The notes under the pieces are model-generated. The model searched no databases. It saw nothing but the letters and a program-made list of their open reading frames with translations, and was not told the DNA's origin. Below are positions 27,311 to 35,381 of a stretch of 64,000 nucleotides of DNA, piece after piece. Both the position numbers and the translations under genes were made by a program. This stretch comes from an uncultured Methanocorpusculum sp. GTDB taxonomy: Archaea > Halobacteriota > Methanomicrobia > Methanomicrobiales > Methanocorpusculaceae. Positions within the stretch are counted from its first letter, which is position 1; each line of letters starts with the position of its first letter. Location: positions 62,001-126,000 of the forward strand of contig NZ_OY764081.1 in NCBI RefSeq assembly GCF_963667985.1, in the 5' to 3' direction.

Positions 27311-27814
27311 AAAAAAACATTATATATGGATAGGAGGTCTCTGAACAATGAAAAATATCGTGAGTGAGCAAGAATGATTTTTGAGAAGCATGGTCTGCAG
27401 GAGGAGGAGTTGCGTGAGAAATAGGGGCGATAGATGTCTAAAAAGAGCGTCTTGCAATACAGTGTTTCATGCTAGATTAAAATGATAAAACATGTTATCG
27501 TTGAAGGATTATGTTAATATCTATGAGCCATTATTTTGGGGAGGGGGTAATCAGTGAGATAATGTTTCAAGTTAGTTATTAAGAAATATTCCCATATAAA
27601 GAATGTAATGTGAATTGTAAATATTCTGAAAATTGCGCATACAAACCTTTTGTTTATAGTGTAGGCTATATATTTATATACATCTAGAACTCAAATAAGA
27701 ATAAATAGGTGGATTAAATCCTTATTTTCGAATAGTGATAAAGAAATGCAACCAGACCGTTCATTACAATCTCTAGAGATTATATTTATTAATGATTAAT
27801 CTAGGAGAGCAAAT

Positions 27815-28358
27815 ATGAATAAACAAATTGAAAAATATAATAAATACTCCCTTTATTTTGTATTAGGAATATATGCACTGATGTTGATCATCTTATTCTT
27901 GCTTAATTCCCTTACTCTATCATATATATGTCAAACTCTTACACTGAGTGTGTTTATTGCAACAATTTTCACAGTATTATATGAAAGATGGTTGTGGAAA
28001 TTAAATCCACTCATAAAAATACCTATATTAAATAAGGAGTATAAAGGAATTATAGAATATAATAATGAAATTGATGAATAAATCCCAATTGATCTTTACA
28101 TCAAGCAAACATATCTGAGTGTGAATATCACCATTAAAACAAATCAGATCACAGGGTCCACACTTTCCAGTGAGTTTGTCCTAGAGAATGGGAATTATAT
28201 ATTATATTTTACATATATCAGCAATCCTAAAATTCAATACAGTGAAAAAAAATCCAGTTCAATATGGAACCTGTAGATTAAGTTTAGAGGAGAATGGCGA
28301 ATTATGTGGTACATATTGGACTAGTCAAAAAAGCATTGGGGACTTGTGTTTTAAATAA
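27815..28358 (+). pseudogene. Cap15-like membrane receptor gene, interrupted by a stop and a frameshift
   Basis: The intact 88-codon start encodes two transmembrane helices (about residues 10-55) followed by RWLWKLNPLIKIPIL. An in-frame TAA (28079-28081) interrupts it, after which the same frame continues IPIDLYIKQTYLSVNITI and FVLENGNYILYFTYIS. A run of eight As (28245-28252) then shifts the frame; with seven As it continues PVQYGTCRLSLEENG, GTYWTSQKSIGD and ends at 28358. Two helices plus a beta-rich domain with a Q-T motif, YGTCRL and GTYWTS resemble Cap15, the cyclic-nucleotide-sensing CBASS effector. No CD-NTase gene is next to it. The family call is moderate; the decay is directly visible. 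Confidence 0.55.
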
Positions 28359-28391
28359 TTTGATCCAAAATGTGATATAACGAATTTTTGA

Positions 28392-28748
28392 AGATACGAG
28401 ATACAATATATATCAATTATAATAGATTATCTCGAAAATCCACCGTCAGAGACAAAACCTACTCCCTCATATAATGTTAATATCAACGGAGATGTTATCC
28501 ATTCTCAGATTGCGGTAGGTTCTAATGCTAAAATCGAAATATCACAAGCATTTAACAGGATCCGTGAACTTGACCTAACAGAGGATGAAAAAGAAATAGT
28601 CAATGAGATGGAGGAGATTACGAAGAGTGACCATCCGTCAATTGATGCAATTCTTGAAAAAAGTAAATCACTCTGGAAAGCACATGGAAAGACAATCAAA
28701 GACTCTCTTATCCAGATAGTAACTACTATAATTGCCTCACAATTTTGA
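28392..28748 (+). pseudogene. Start-less open frame, probable gene remnant
   Basis: A 118-codon frame opens after a TGA at 28389-28391 and ends at 28748, with no ATG until codon 73. It encodes a proline-rich stretch, then NVNINGDVIHSQIAVGSNAK and a helical region (RIRELDLTEDEKEIVNEM). The N-x-N-I-x-G-D-x-x-x-S-Q-I-x-x-G-S pattern is common in small bacterial proteins and phage-related proteins of unknown role. It directly follows the broken Cap15-like gene and may belong to the same decayed accessory unit. Coding origin is inferred only from amino-acid composition. Confidence 0.45.
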
Positions 28749-28860
28749 CCATCTCTGATTGTATGTGATTTCTTGTGATTCCAAAACATGAAATCAACTA
28801 ATCCCCCTTATTTTGAATGGACGACTTTATCCCCCTTCACCCCAAATAGTACCCACACGA

Positions 28861-29226
28861 ATGAAAGGCGGAGAAGAAGAATTCAAATATAAACAGTGCC
28901 TCATCCTCCGAAGCGACCTAAAACTCAGCTGCGGAAAAATGTGTGCCCAGGCAGCTCATGCCTCCATCGGCGCCTACGAAAAAGCCTCACTTGCCGACAA
29001 AAAAGAATGGATGCGGGAAGGCCAGAAAAAAGTCGCCCTCAAAGCCCCAAGCGAACGTGCCCTCTACGAACTCAAAGTCGTCGCCGAAATGCACGGCGTC
29101 CCCGTCTCCTTAATCGTCGACGCCGGATACACCGAAATCCCCCCGGGAACGGTCACCGCCCTTGGAATCGGGCCCGCAAAAGCCGAACTCATCAATAAAA
29201 TAACCGGACACCTCCCCCTCCTCTGA
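28861..29226 (+). CDS. pth2: Peptidyl-tRNA hydrolase, archaeal type
   Basis: Pth2 releases peptides from prematurely dissociated peptidyl-tRNA. The family core is plain: LKLSCGKMCAQAAHASIGAY near residue 20 with conserved Lys and His, then GVPVSLIVDAGYTEIPPGTVTALGIGP. I use the ATG at 28861 (MKGGEEEFKYKQ); an upstream in-frame ATG would add 16 unconserved residues. The stop is followed one base later by the truD start, an arrangement seen in other archaea. Confidence 0.95.
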   Translation: MKGGEEEFKYKQCLILRSDLKLSCGKMCAQAAHASIGAYEKASLADKKEWMREGQKKVALKAPSERALYELKVVAEMHGVPVSLIVDAGYTEIPPGTVTALGIGPAKAELINKITGHLPLL

Positions 29227-29227
29227 C

Positions 29228-30496
29228 ATGAAACCATCCACCCACCCCCTCGAAATCGACCTCGGCATGCGGTACTATGCCACCAGCAAGCCTGGCATCG
29301 GCGGACGCCTGAGGACCACCCCCGAAGACTTCATCGTCGAAGAACTCCCCATCCCCTTCACCAACACCGGGCCCTACACCATCTGCAAACTCACCAAACG
29401 CTCCTGGGAACACCAGTACGCTATGCACGAAATCACCAACCGACTGCGCATCAGCCAGAAACGCATCGGATGGGCAGGCACCAAAGACAAAAACGCCGTC
29501 ACCACCCAATACATCTCACTCTACAACGTCCCCGCCGAAGCCGCCGCCAACCTCAACATCAAAGACATGACAATAGAACCGGTCGCAACCCACCAGTTCT
29601 CCCTCGGTCTTGGAAACCTCCTTGGAAACAGATTCAAAATCACCCTTCGTGACTGCGAACAGGAAAACCTCGCAAAAAACACCGCTGAAATCGCAGACGA
29701 AATCAAAAACGGCATCCCCAACTACTACGGACTCCAGAGATTCGGCGCCCTCAAACCCGTCACCCACAAAATGGGATACCACATCCTTCGAAACGAATTC
29801 AAAGAAGCCGTCGACCTCTATGTCGGAGGCTGCTTCCCCCACGAATCCGAACATATCCAGAACGCCCGCAGAGCCTTCGCCGAAACCGGAGACGCAAAAA
29901 CCGCCCTCTACGAACTGCCGCCCTGGCTCTCCTACGAGCGGATCATGCTCGACTCCCTCGCCAAAAACCCCGGCGACTACGGAGCGGCCCTCCAGGCAAT
30001 GCCCCCAAAACTCCTCTCCATGTTCGTCTCCGCCTACCAGTCCTGGCTCTTCAACATCGCCCTTTCCAAACGGTGCGAAGAAAACGCTCCCCTCAACGAG
30101 CCGAGAGTCGGCGAACATCTCGAATTCACCAACGAACGCGTCGATACCGTCACCGAGAAAAACATCGCCACCGCCCGCCAGCACATGAAACGCGGACGGT
30201 GCTTCATCGTCGGCTGGATGCCCGGAAAGACCCTGCCCGTGGCCCCAGGTCCCCTCGAAGAAACGATGTTTGCCCAGATGGAAAAGGACAACATCTCCAT
30301 GCAGAGTTTTGCCGACGCAACGGAGTTTGTAAAAACCAACTTCGACGGCGCCCACCGGAGAATCTCCCTCGCGACCGAAGTAGAGACCAAGGTGTTTGAA
30401 AACAGCGTGGAACTGAACTTCGTTCTGCCGCCCGGCCATTACGCGACCACCGTCGCACGAGAGTTCATACAGGCCGAGCCGGAAAAAATGGTCTAA
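29228..30496 (+). CDS. truD: tRNA pseudouridine(13) synthase
   Basis: The catalytic aspartate lies in GWAGTKDKNAVTTQ (about residue 83), the TruD signature, with KRSWEHQYAM and the NRFKITLRD and NYYGLQRFG segments also typical. It forms pseudouridine at tRNA position 13. The 422-residue length fits the archaeal family. It is coupled to pth2. Codon use is strongly GC-biased at third positions compared with the accessory region just upstream. Confidence 0.96.
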   Translation: MKPSTHPLEIDLGMRYYATSKPGIGGRLRTTPEDFIVEELPIPFTNTGPYTICKLTKRSWEHQYAMHEITNRLRISQKRIGWAGTKDKNAVTTQYISLYNVPAEAAANLNIKDMTIEPVATHQFSLGLGNLLGNRFKITLRDCEQENLAKNTAEIADEIKNGIPNYYGLQRFGALKPVTHKMGYHILRNEFKEAVDLYVGGCFPHESEHIQNARRAFAETGDAKTALYELPPWLSYERIMLDSLAKNPGDYGAALQAMPPKLLSMFVSAYQSWLFNIALSKRCEENAPLNEPRVGEHLEFTNERVDTVTEKNIATARQHMKRGRCFIVGWMPGKTLPVAPGPLEETMFAQMEKDNISMQSFADATEFVKTNFDGAHRRISLATEVETKVFENSVELNFVLPPGHYATTVAREFIQAEPEKMV

Positions 30497-30580
30497 CGGC
30501 CAATCCCTTTTTTAAACAGCCGGATTTTGAAAACCCGGGTCCGCGATACATATAAGGTGCCTGGAGGCAACTCTACACTT

Positions 30581-31018
30581 ATGAGGAAACGTGTATTTCT
30601 CCTGGCCGTTATCCTGATTTTTGCCGTAATTTCGACAGTAGGATGCACATATCAGACCATACATCTCGACACGGACAAAAAACCTTACTCATCGGATACG
30701 CCGGAGATCGGCGGGGTCTTCAACATGTATGCCTACGATGACTTCGTCATGTGGGAGTACATCGTTGATACGGAAGAAAAAATAATCTACGGAATCAATT
30801 TTAACGTAGGAGTCATCCCGGAGAATGACTGGAAAGCGAAGAGCGAAGAAGCACTCGCCGCCGTCAGAGAATATCACGCGGCCAAATACGCGGACGCATT
30901 CGAAATAAAGGACGTAACGATCCGCGAACAGTACGAAGACGGCCTGCATAAAGCCTACTGGACCTATTTATCGCCCGATGAGCTGACGTTCTCGGTGGTG
31001 GAAACAGGGAAGAATTAG
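30581..31018 (+). CDS. Predicted lipoprotein
   Basis: 145 residues with an N-terminal hydrophobic signal (KRVFLLAVILIFAVISTV) ending in a GC pair at residue 21 that could act as a lipobox (TVGC). The mature part is acidic, with no recognised domain. A TATA-like ACATATAA (about 30548-30555) and GGAGG (30563-30567) precede the ATG, which supports this start over an ATG 18 codons upstream. It converges on the radical SAM gene, overlapping its end by four bases. Function is unknown. Confidence 0.7.
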   Translation: MRKRVFLLAVILIFAVISTVGCTYQTIHLDTDKKPYSSDTPEIGGVFNMYAYDDFVMWEYIVDTEEKIIYGINFNVGVIPENDWKAKSEEALAAVREYHAAKYADAFEIKDVTIREQYEDGLHKAYWTYLSPDELTFSVVETGKN

Positions 31019-32112
31019 AATTTGTCGTGCCAATATCCGGTGACCCGGCCGCTCAGTGCGAGCTGCCCGAGGCGTTTGTCTACCTCCGGCAGGATGTCCC
31101 GGGGCGTAGACCCCTCGAGCGGCGTTCCCGGAAGCGGGGTCAGGTAATGCACATGGGCCGTGCCATAACGGGTCACTTCGCGGACAAGGGCTAGGGTCGC
31201 CTCCTCGTCCTCGTCTGAGGCAAACGGGAAGCCGAAGATCACATCGACCACGGGGGTCAGCCCGACTTTTTTGCAGGTCTCAAGCGCCGAATAGACATCG
31301 GCGGCCGTATGACCCCTGCCCATTTTCCTCAGAACGGCGTCCGAGCCGGACTGCGCCCCGAAATGGAGTTTGGTGTTTGAACAGAACTCCGTGACAAGCT
31401 CGGCGGTCTCCTGAATCACGAACTCGGGTCTGACCTCGGACGGGAACGTCCCGAAGTAGATGTTGTTCTTCGGCATCGAAGACAAAAGCTGGCGGAGTTT
31501 TTCCACATCGGGAACCCGCCCATCAACCGAACCATAGGCGAACGCGTTCGGGGTTACGAATCTGGCGTCCTGATATTTTTCCGCCATCGAAACAATCGCC
31601 TCCCGTGAACGGTGACGCATTTTTCTTCCGTGCAGACAGGGAGTCTGGCAGTAGGCACAGGAAAACGGGCAGCCGCGGGAAAGTTCGATGTAGCTTTTCA
31701 TCCGGGAAAACGAGGGAAAAGCGTCAAGCCTGACCGAATGATCGACCGGAACAAAACCGGAATCCCGGGAGGCAACGCCCGGGATTTTTACATCCTCTCC
31801 CGCATCCAAAGCGGCGAGAAGCCGAGGGAGGGTCCGTTCTCCTTCGCCGACCACGACATAGTCCGCGATAAGAGAGACCTCTTCTGGACAGGCGGAGGGG
31901 TGCGGCCCGCCGACGATCGTGATCTGCTCTGCAGATTTTATCTCGTCAACGTATTTTGGATAGTCGAGACTATTCAGACTATAGCAGATCACATCCCCGC
32001 CGTCGGCAGGGGAGTCGACCGGTTCGAGGATGTAGCCGTATTTTTCGGACGCGGCATACAGGGCAGCATACGAGTTTCGTGCCGCTGTGATGAAACGCCA
32101 GGTTACCCGCAT
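31015..32112 (-). CDS. B12-binding-like/radical SAM protein (MJ1487 type)
   Basis: The N-terminal 120 residues form a B12-binding-like Rossmann domain (TIVGGPHPSACPEE). The radical SAM cluster motif follows at about residue 150: CPFSCAYC (C-x3-C-x2-C). A GAQSGSD segment and VDVIFGFPF support the TIM barrel. This matches the family known as the MJ1487-type radical SAM proteins, with no assigned reaction. Its start overlaps the end of the swivel-subunit gene by ten bases, so the two are an operon. Confidence 0.85.
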   Translation of the reverse strand: MRVTWRFITAARNSYAALYAASEKYGYILEPVDSPADGGDVICYSLNSLDYPKYVDEIKSAEQITIVGGPHPSACPEEVSLIADYVVVGEGERTLPRLLAALDAGEDVKIPGVASRDSGFVPVDHSVRLDAFPSFSRMKSYIELSRGCPFSCAYCQTPCLHGRKMRHRSREAIVSMAEKYQDARFVTPNAFAYGSVDGRVPDVEKLRQLLSSMPKNNIYFGTFPSEVRPEFVIQETAELVTEFCSNTKLHFGAQSGSDAVLRKMGRGHTAADVYSALETCKKVGLTPVVDVIFGFPFASDEDEEATLALVREVTRYGTAHVHYLTPLPGTPLEGSTPRDILPEVDKRLGQLALSGRVTGYWHDKF

Positions 32113-32498
32113 TGTGCGAAAGAGACCGTCCCGTTGCTTCCGTCAACGGTGACGATCCCGTCCTTTGGAAGATCGCCCTTGAGACGGTCGACGGTCGGGA
32201 TCTCGGAGATGATCGCTCCGATCGCGATGATCGTTTCGCACTCGGTATTGATGATCGCGGCAGGGGCCACGTTGTTTTTCACGAGGGCATAGATGACGTA
32301 GGAGCCGACGGTCGAACCTTTTCCGTAAGGGAATACCAGGACTTTTCCGGCGATCGATTTGCCGAAGAGCGGGTGGGACTCGTCGATGACGATGCCGGTT
32401 TTCGGATCGACGCCTCCAAGGAAGGATATGGGTGTATCGGTTATCAGGAGAGGGCCGGTTCCAGTCCCTTTTGCAATGCTTCGTCCCTGTATTAACAT
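32103..32498 (-). CDS. Phosphomevalonate dehydratase small (swivel) subunit, DUF126
   Basis: 131 residues of the aconitase-X swivel fold: SFLGGVDPKTGIVID, HPLFGKSIAGKVLVFPYGKGSTVGSYVIY. In archaea this subunit pairs with an aconitase-X-like large subunit (DUF521) to dehydrate 5-phosphomevalonate in the modified mevalonate pathway that supplies isoprenoid lipids. The large subunit is not in this window. The prenyltransferase at 35861 uses products of the same pathway. Confidence 0.88.
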   Translation of the reverse strand: MLIQGRSIAKGTGTGPLLITDTPISFLGGVDPKTGIVIDESHPLFGKSIAGKVLVFPYGKGSTVGSYVIYALVKNNVAPAAIINTECETIIAIGAIISEIPTVDRLKGDLPKDGIVTVDGSNGTVSFAQCG

Positions 32499-32709
32499 TT
32501 GTTAATAATATGAGAGGGGACATTTTATAGTTTTACTAAGCCAATATCCGGCTTCTTACTTCTGCTTCTTGGAGAAAAAGTATTACTCCTGCTCCTATTA
32601 TTTTTTAGTTTGCAGGCAGTTGGACTACAGAATTAGTCAATGCGCAATAAGATCTTTCGTAGTTTTTCATTTCTTGGGTGTACTTTGGTTTCGTGTACGG
32701 GATTCTTTC

Positions 32710-32859
32710 GGGTGGTATGAGTCATCACACGAAATTCACGAAAAATGAACGAAAACACGAAATAAAGAAAGATTGGCTATAAATTGATTGTACATAGATC
32801 CAGCCCCAGCCCCCCCACACGGAATTTCCGAAAATCAACGAAATACACAAAAAGGGGGG
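32710..32859 (-). repeat. Left inverted-repeat arm of GxxExxY cassette
   Basis: Reverse complement matches 33394-33526. Shared segments in that orientation are ATTTCGTTGATTTTCG, a G-rich middle, TTTCTTTATTTCGTGTTTT (TTTCTTTTTTCGTGTTTT in the other arm), TTTTTCGTG and ATTTCGTGTGATG. The arm contains repeated TTTCGTG units. It fills most of the 385-base gap after the swivel-subunit gene; the remaining 32499-32709 shows no gene. Confidence 0.85.
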
Positions 32860-32883
32860 CAGGGTGGAGGAATGGGTTTTCCT

Positions 32884-33306
32884 TCACTCAAAATAATAGG
32901 GCGGTTCTTCTTCCTCGACTGTTGGAAGTGATGCTCCTTTTCGGACAATCCTTTGCACGTACACCTTCGGGTATGTGCCAAAATTCACCAAGATCCCGAG
33001 ATCGTATCCACCGAGATTGAGATAGTTCATCACCTGTTTCTGTTCTTCTTCCGTGGTGTTTTCCCGCGACTTCAGCTCAACAATAATTTTGTCAAAACAG
33101 ACAAAATCCGGGGTATAATATCCAATTTCCTGACCTTTGTACATTGCTGGGATATGTTTCTGCGGGACAAAGGGAATGTTTCTCAGTTTAAATTCATGCT
33201 CCAAAGATTTCTGATAAAATGATTCGATGAAGGTGTTTCCAAGAGTTTTGTACACTTCAAAAATAGCACCGAAGATTGCATAGGATTCGTCTTTATAATA
33301 GAGCAT
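32884..33306 (-). CDS. GxxExxY family protein (PD-(D/E)XK nuclease-like)
   Basis: 140 residues. The family motif appears as LGNTFIESFYQKSL near residue 22. PD-(D/E)XK nuclease residues are visible in YTPDFVC and VELKS (about residues 66-80). Members are small, repeated in some bacterial and archaeal genomes and often near repeats or rRNA insertions; their activity is unproven. The final acidic tail (EEEEPPYYFE) is unusual. It stands alone between two arms of an inverted repeat, suggesting a mobile or formerly mobile cassette. Confidence 0.85.
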   Translation of the reverse strand: MLYYKDESYAIFGAIFEVYKTLGNTFIESFYQKSLEHEFKLRNIPFVPQKHIPAMYKGQEIGYYTPDFVCFDKIIVELKSRENTTEEEQKQVMNYLNLGGYDLGILVNFGTYPKVYVQRIVRKGASLPTVEEEEPPYYFE

Positions 33307-33393
33307 TACCTGTTATTTTATCGCCCCATCCTAATAAAAATCACCCAGTTAATGCAGGTTAACATATTACCAATATCTCAATTCTCCGCCCCT

Positions 33394-33526
33394 GTCCCCC
33401 TTTTCGTGCATTTCGTTGATTTTCGAAAATTTCGTGCGGGGACGGGGGAGGGTGCTTCAGGGGCCCACCCAACAAATATTTCTTTTTTCGTGTTTTTGTA
33501 TATTTTTCGTGGATTTCGTGTGATGG
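33394..33526 (+). repeat. Right inverted-repeat arm of GxxExxY cassette
   Basis: Partner of 32710-32859. It starts with the CCCCC run at about 33394 and ends in GTGTGATGGA. The 362-base gap 33307-33668 also contains AT-rich sequence that should carry the fdhD promoter, with no other gene. Confidence 0.85.
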
Positions 33527-33668
33527 ATGAACACATCAAAAAGAATTCCGTACACGAAATCGAATTACACCAACAACAGATTATGTATAGGGTGGACATA
33601 CGTAAAGATACCACAATGGTACACCCGCCATTCTTTTTAATGTACTAAACCCATACTCTATCATAACA

Positions 33669-34307
33669 ATGACAGCATTTCTGAATGGTTTACTGAATGA
33701 ACAGCCGGTTTCCCTGACGGTGAACGGACGGGGGCTTGCGACCGTGATGATGCTGAAAGATATGACCGAGGAGTTCGCGGCCGGGTATCTGACGACGGAG
33801 GGGATCGTGCCGTATGCGGATGTCGAGTCGGTGATGCAGACGGAAACGGGCGTGAGTGTTCTAACGAAAAATCCGTTCAAGGTTCTGCTGCCGAAAAAAA
33901 GCGTGGTCTCGGGCTGCGGGGGGACGGCGTCCTATCTGGATCCGGAGAAGATGCCGGTGCTCGAGTCCTGCATCCCGGTCCCGAAGAATATTCTGAACCA
34001 TGAATTTTCCAGCGACGTTGTCAAAGCAGGCGGGTTTGGGGCGGTGGCGTTTGCCGAGGGAATGGGAGCGGCATGTGCCGAGGATATCGGCCAGTTCACG
34101 GCTTTGGACAAAGTCGTCGGCCGGCTACTCATGGAAGGGATCCCGCCTGAAAGCACCGCTGTTCTCGTCTCGAGAAAGGTGACGGCGGACCTTGTTCGAA
34201 AATGTCTGCATGCAAAGATCTCGGTGCTGGCATCGAAATTACCGCCGACCCATCTTGCGGCCGAAGTGGCGAAGAACGGCAAACTGACGCTTGTGTATAG
34301 AGCGTAA
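33669..34307 (+). CDS. FdhD-family sulfur carrier protein
   Basis: FdhD delivers sulfur to the molybdenum/tungsten cofactor of formate dehydrogenase. The cysteine loop region reads VSGCGGTASYLDPEKM (near residue 80), with a single Cys where E. coli FdhD has CxxC. The C-terminal VLVSRKVTADLVRKC fits the family. At 212 residues it is shorter than bacterial FdhD (about 270), mainly at the N-terminus. Formate use is common in Methanomicrobiales, so a role there is plausible. It is a single-gene unit. Confidence 0.82.
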   Translation: MTAFLNGLLNEQPVSLTVNGRGLATVMMLKDMTEEFAAGYLTTEGIVPYADVESVMQTETGVSVLTKNPFKVLLPKKSVVSGCGGTASYLDPEKMPVLESCIPVPKNILNHEFSSDVVKAGGFGAVAFAEGMGAACAEDIGQFTALDKVVGRLLMEGIPPESTAVLVSRKVTADLVRKCLHAKISVLASKLPPTHLAAEVAKNGKLTLVYRA

Positions 34308-34377
34308 AATAATAGTCGATCCCCTCGTTAAATTCACGTGTGCGGTACGTATTATTCAATTAGCGAAGGGCATGGTT

Positions 34378-34412
34378 CTGTGTGGACACATGAGAAAAAC
34401 CAACCGCGAATC
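34378..34412 (+). repeat. Solo copy of the cassette-arm sequence
   Basis: GTGTGGACACATGAGAAAAA followed by CCAACCGCGAATC matches the left arm of the DUF4062 cassette near 16870-16902 almost exactly. No inverted mate is nearby. Along with hairpin array F it lies in the 441-base gene-free gap 34308-34748. Confidence 0.8.
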
Positions 34413-34510
34413 CCCGCGAATTAACGCGAATCGCATTTTTCTTGCGTCGCCGTGATCTGCTCCGGCTTATCGCCTGCGCAGGAATCGCACGCCGTCTGGA
34501 AAAATGCTGG

Positions 34511-34534
34511 GAAAAACCCGCCCGCGGGTTTTTC
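34511..34534. terminator. 11-bp perfect hairpin, terminator-like
   Basis: GAAAAACCCGC (34511-34521) pairs perfectly with GCGGGTTTTTC (34524-34534), leaving a two-base centre. Each strand ends in a T-run, so it could end transcription from both sides. It is about 200 bases past fdhD and about 215 before the end of the convergent flavoprotein gene. Function is inferred. Confidence 0.5.
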
Positions 34535-34576
34535 ATTTTGTTTGTTATTTTTTCTGATTTCGGGGTGCGGGGGGTG

Positions 34577-34640
34577 ACTGCGGGTCGGAGACGCTGTCGA
34601 CGACCTTAGCTGAGCAAATCTCTGATTTGCGATCCGGCGC
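34577..34640. repeat. Hairpin repeat array F
   Basis: Contains GGTCG...CGACC, the CTTAGCTGAG linker and the perfect stem GCAAATC/GATTTGC with loop TCT (34614-34630), ending TTTGCGATCCGG. It interrupts sequence that is otherwise shared with 27072-27145. Confidence 0.8.
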
Positions 34641-34748
34641 GGAGCGTCCCGCGGTGGAGATATCCTGTTAACAATCTGATTCTGGAGTCTCTAAGTTTTC
34701 TTCGCCAGCATACGCTGTATCCAATGCAGATTCAAAAAGAAAAAAGAT

Positions 34749-35318
34749 TTATTTTCTCAGCTGAATGATCAGCTTCGCAACATTATCGCCGAACTTATCC
34801 AGCGTCGCAATACCTTCTGCGTCCTTTGCGACATCGCCCGGTGCATGGCCGAATGCGATATTCCAGTAGGAAGAACCGCAGACGATCATATCAGAGATGA
34901 AAAAGGACATCAGCATCTCCTGCAGGGTCGAGGTCAGACCGCCGCGGCGTGCCACAACAACCGGGCCGCCGACTTTTCCTGAAAGCCAGTTCCCGTTCAC
35001 CCGGGCAACCATCGAAACACGCTGGATAAGATTCATCATATCCCCGCGTGCCGTCCCGAAGTAGACCGGCGCTCCAAGAATGAGACCGTCTGCCGCCTTC
35101 ACCTCATCGATGATATCGTTCAGACCGTCTTTCAGGCAGCATTTTCCGTTTTTGCCGCACTCGCCACAGGCGATGCATCCCTGGATCGGGTTCCCGCGAA
35201 GAGAGATGATCTTTGCCGAGAGGCCCCTCTTCTCGATCGCGTCTTTGCAGACATTCAGTGCAAACTCGGTATTTCCTTTCGCCCGCGGGCTTCCGGAGAT
35301 CAAAACGACATCTGTCAT
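34749..35318 (-). CDS. Iron-sulfur flavoprotein (NADPH-dependent FMN reductase family)
   Basis: 189 residues. The FMN phosphate loop is SGSPRAKGNTE at residue 8. The compact cysteine motif CIACGECGKNGKCC (near residue 48) matches the 4Fe-4S site of methanogen iron-sulfur flavoproteins, and GAPVYFG is the second flavin contact. Such proteins move electrons between ferredoxin and acceptors, often for oxidative stress. It is a single-gene unit. Partner proteins are not indicated nearby. Confidence 0.88.
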   Translation of the reverse strand: MTDVVLISGSPRAKGNTEFALNVCKDAIEKRGLSAKIISLRGNPIQGCIACGECGKNGKCCLKDGLNDIIDEVKAADGLILGAPVYFGTARGDMMNLIQRVSMVARVNGNWLSGKVGGPVVVARRGGLTSTLQEMLMSFFISDMIVCGSSYWNIAFGHAPGDVAKDAEGIATLDKFGDNVAKLIIQLRK

Positions 35319-35381
35319 ACCTAATACTTGTCTCGCAGAAGTAAAAAAAGATGGATGTTAGTTCGTAGGTTAGTTGGTACG

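Larger units (their letters stand above)
26321..27814. other. 1.5-kb gene-poor region with simple repeats
   Basis: No convincing gene is seen. The region holds scattered TCTA/ATAG-type short repeats (about 26455-26580 and 26735-26765), a (TC)13 tract, two dispersed-repeat copies (27072-27145 and 27160-27310) and purine-rich stretches. Near 27330 a TATA-like ATTATATATGG and AGGAGGT precede a nine-codon frame starting at the ATG of 27348. A second short frame, reading MIFEKHGLQEEELREK, starts about 25 bases later, perhaps a relic of a decayed gene. Composition is much more AT-rich than the core genes. Confidence 0.6.

Noticed and set aside
28505-28789. 94-codon minus-strand open frame
   Set aside because: The plus-strand frame over the same bases has the more protein-like composition, and the minus frame has no ribosome site or family pattern.
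29228-30439. Long minus-strand and second plus-strand open frames over truD
   Set aside because: They are shadows created by the strong GC-ending codon bias of truD.
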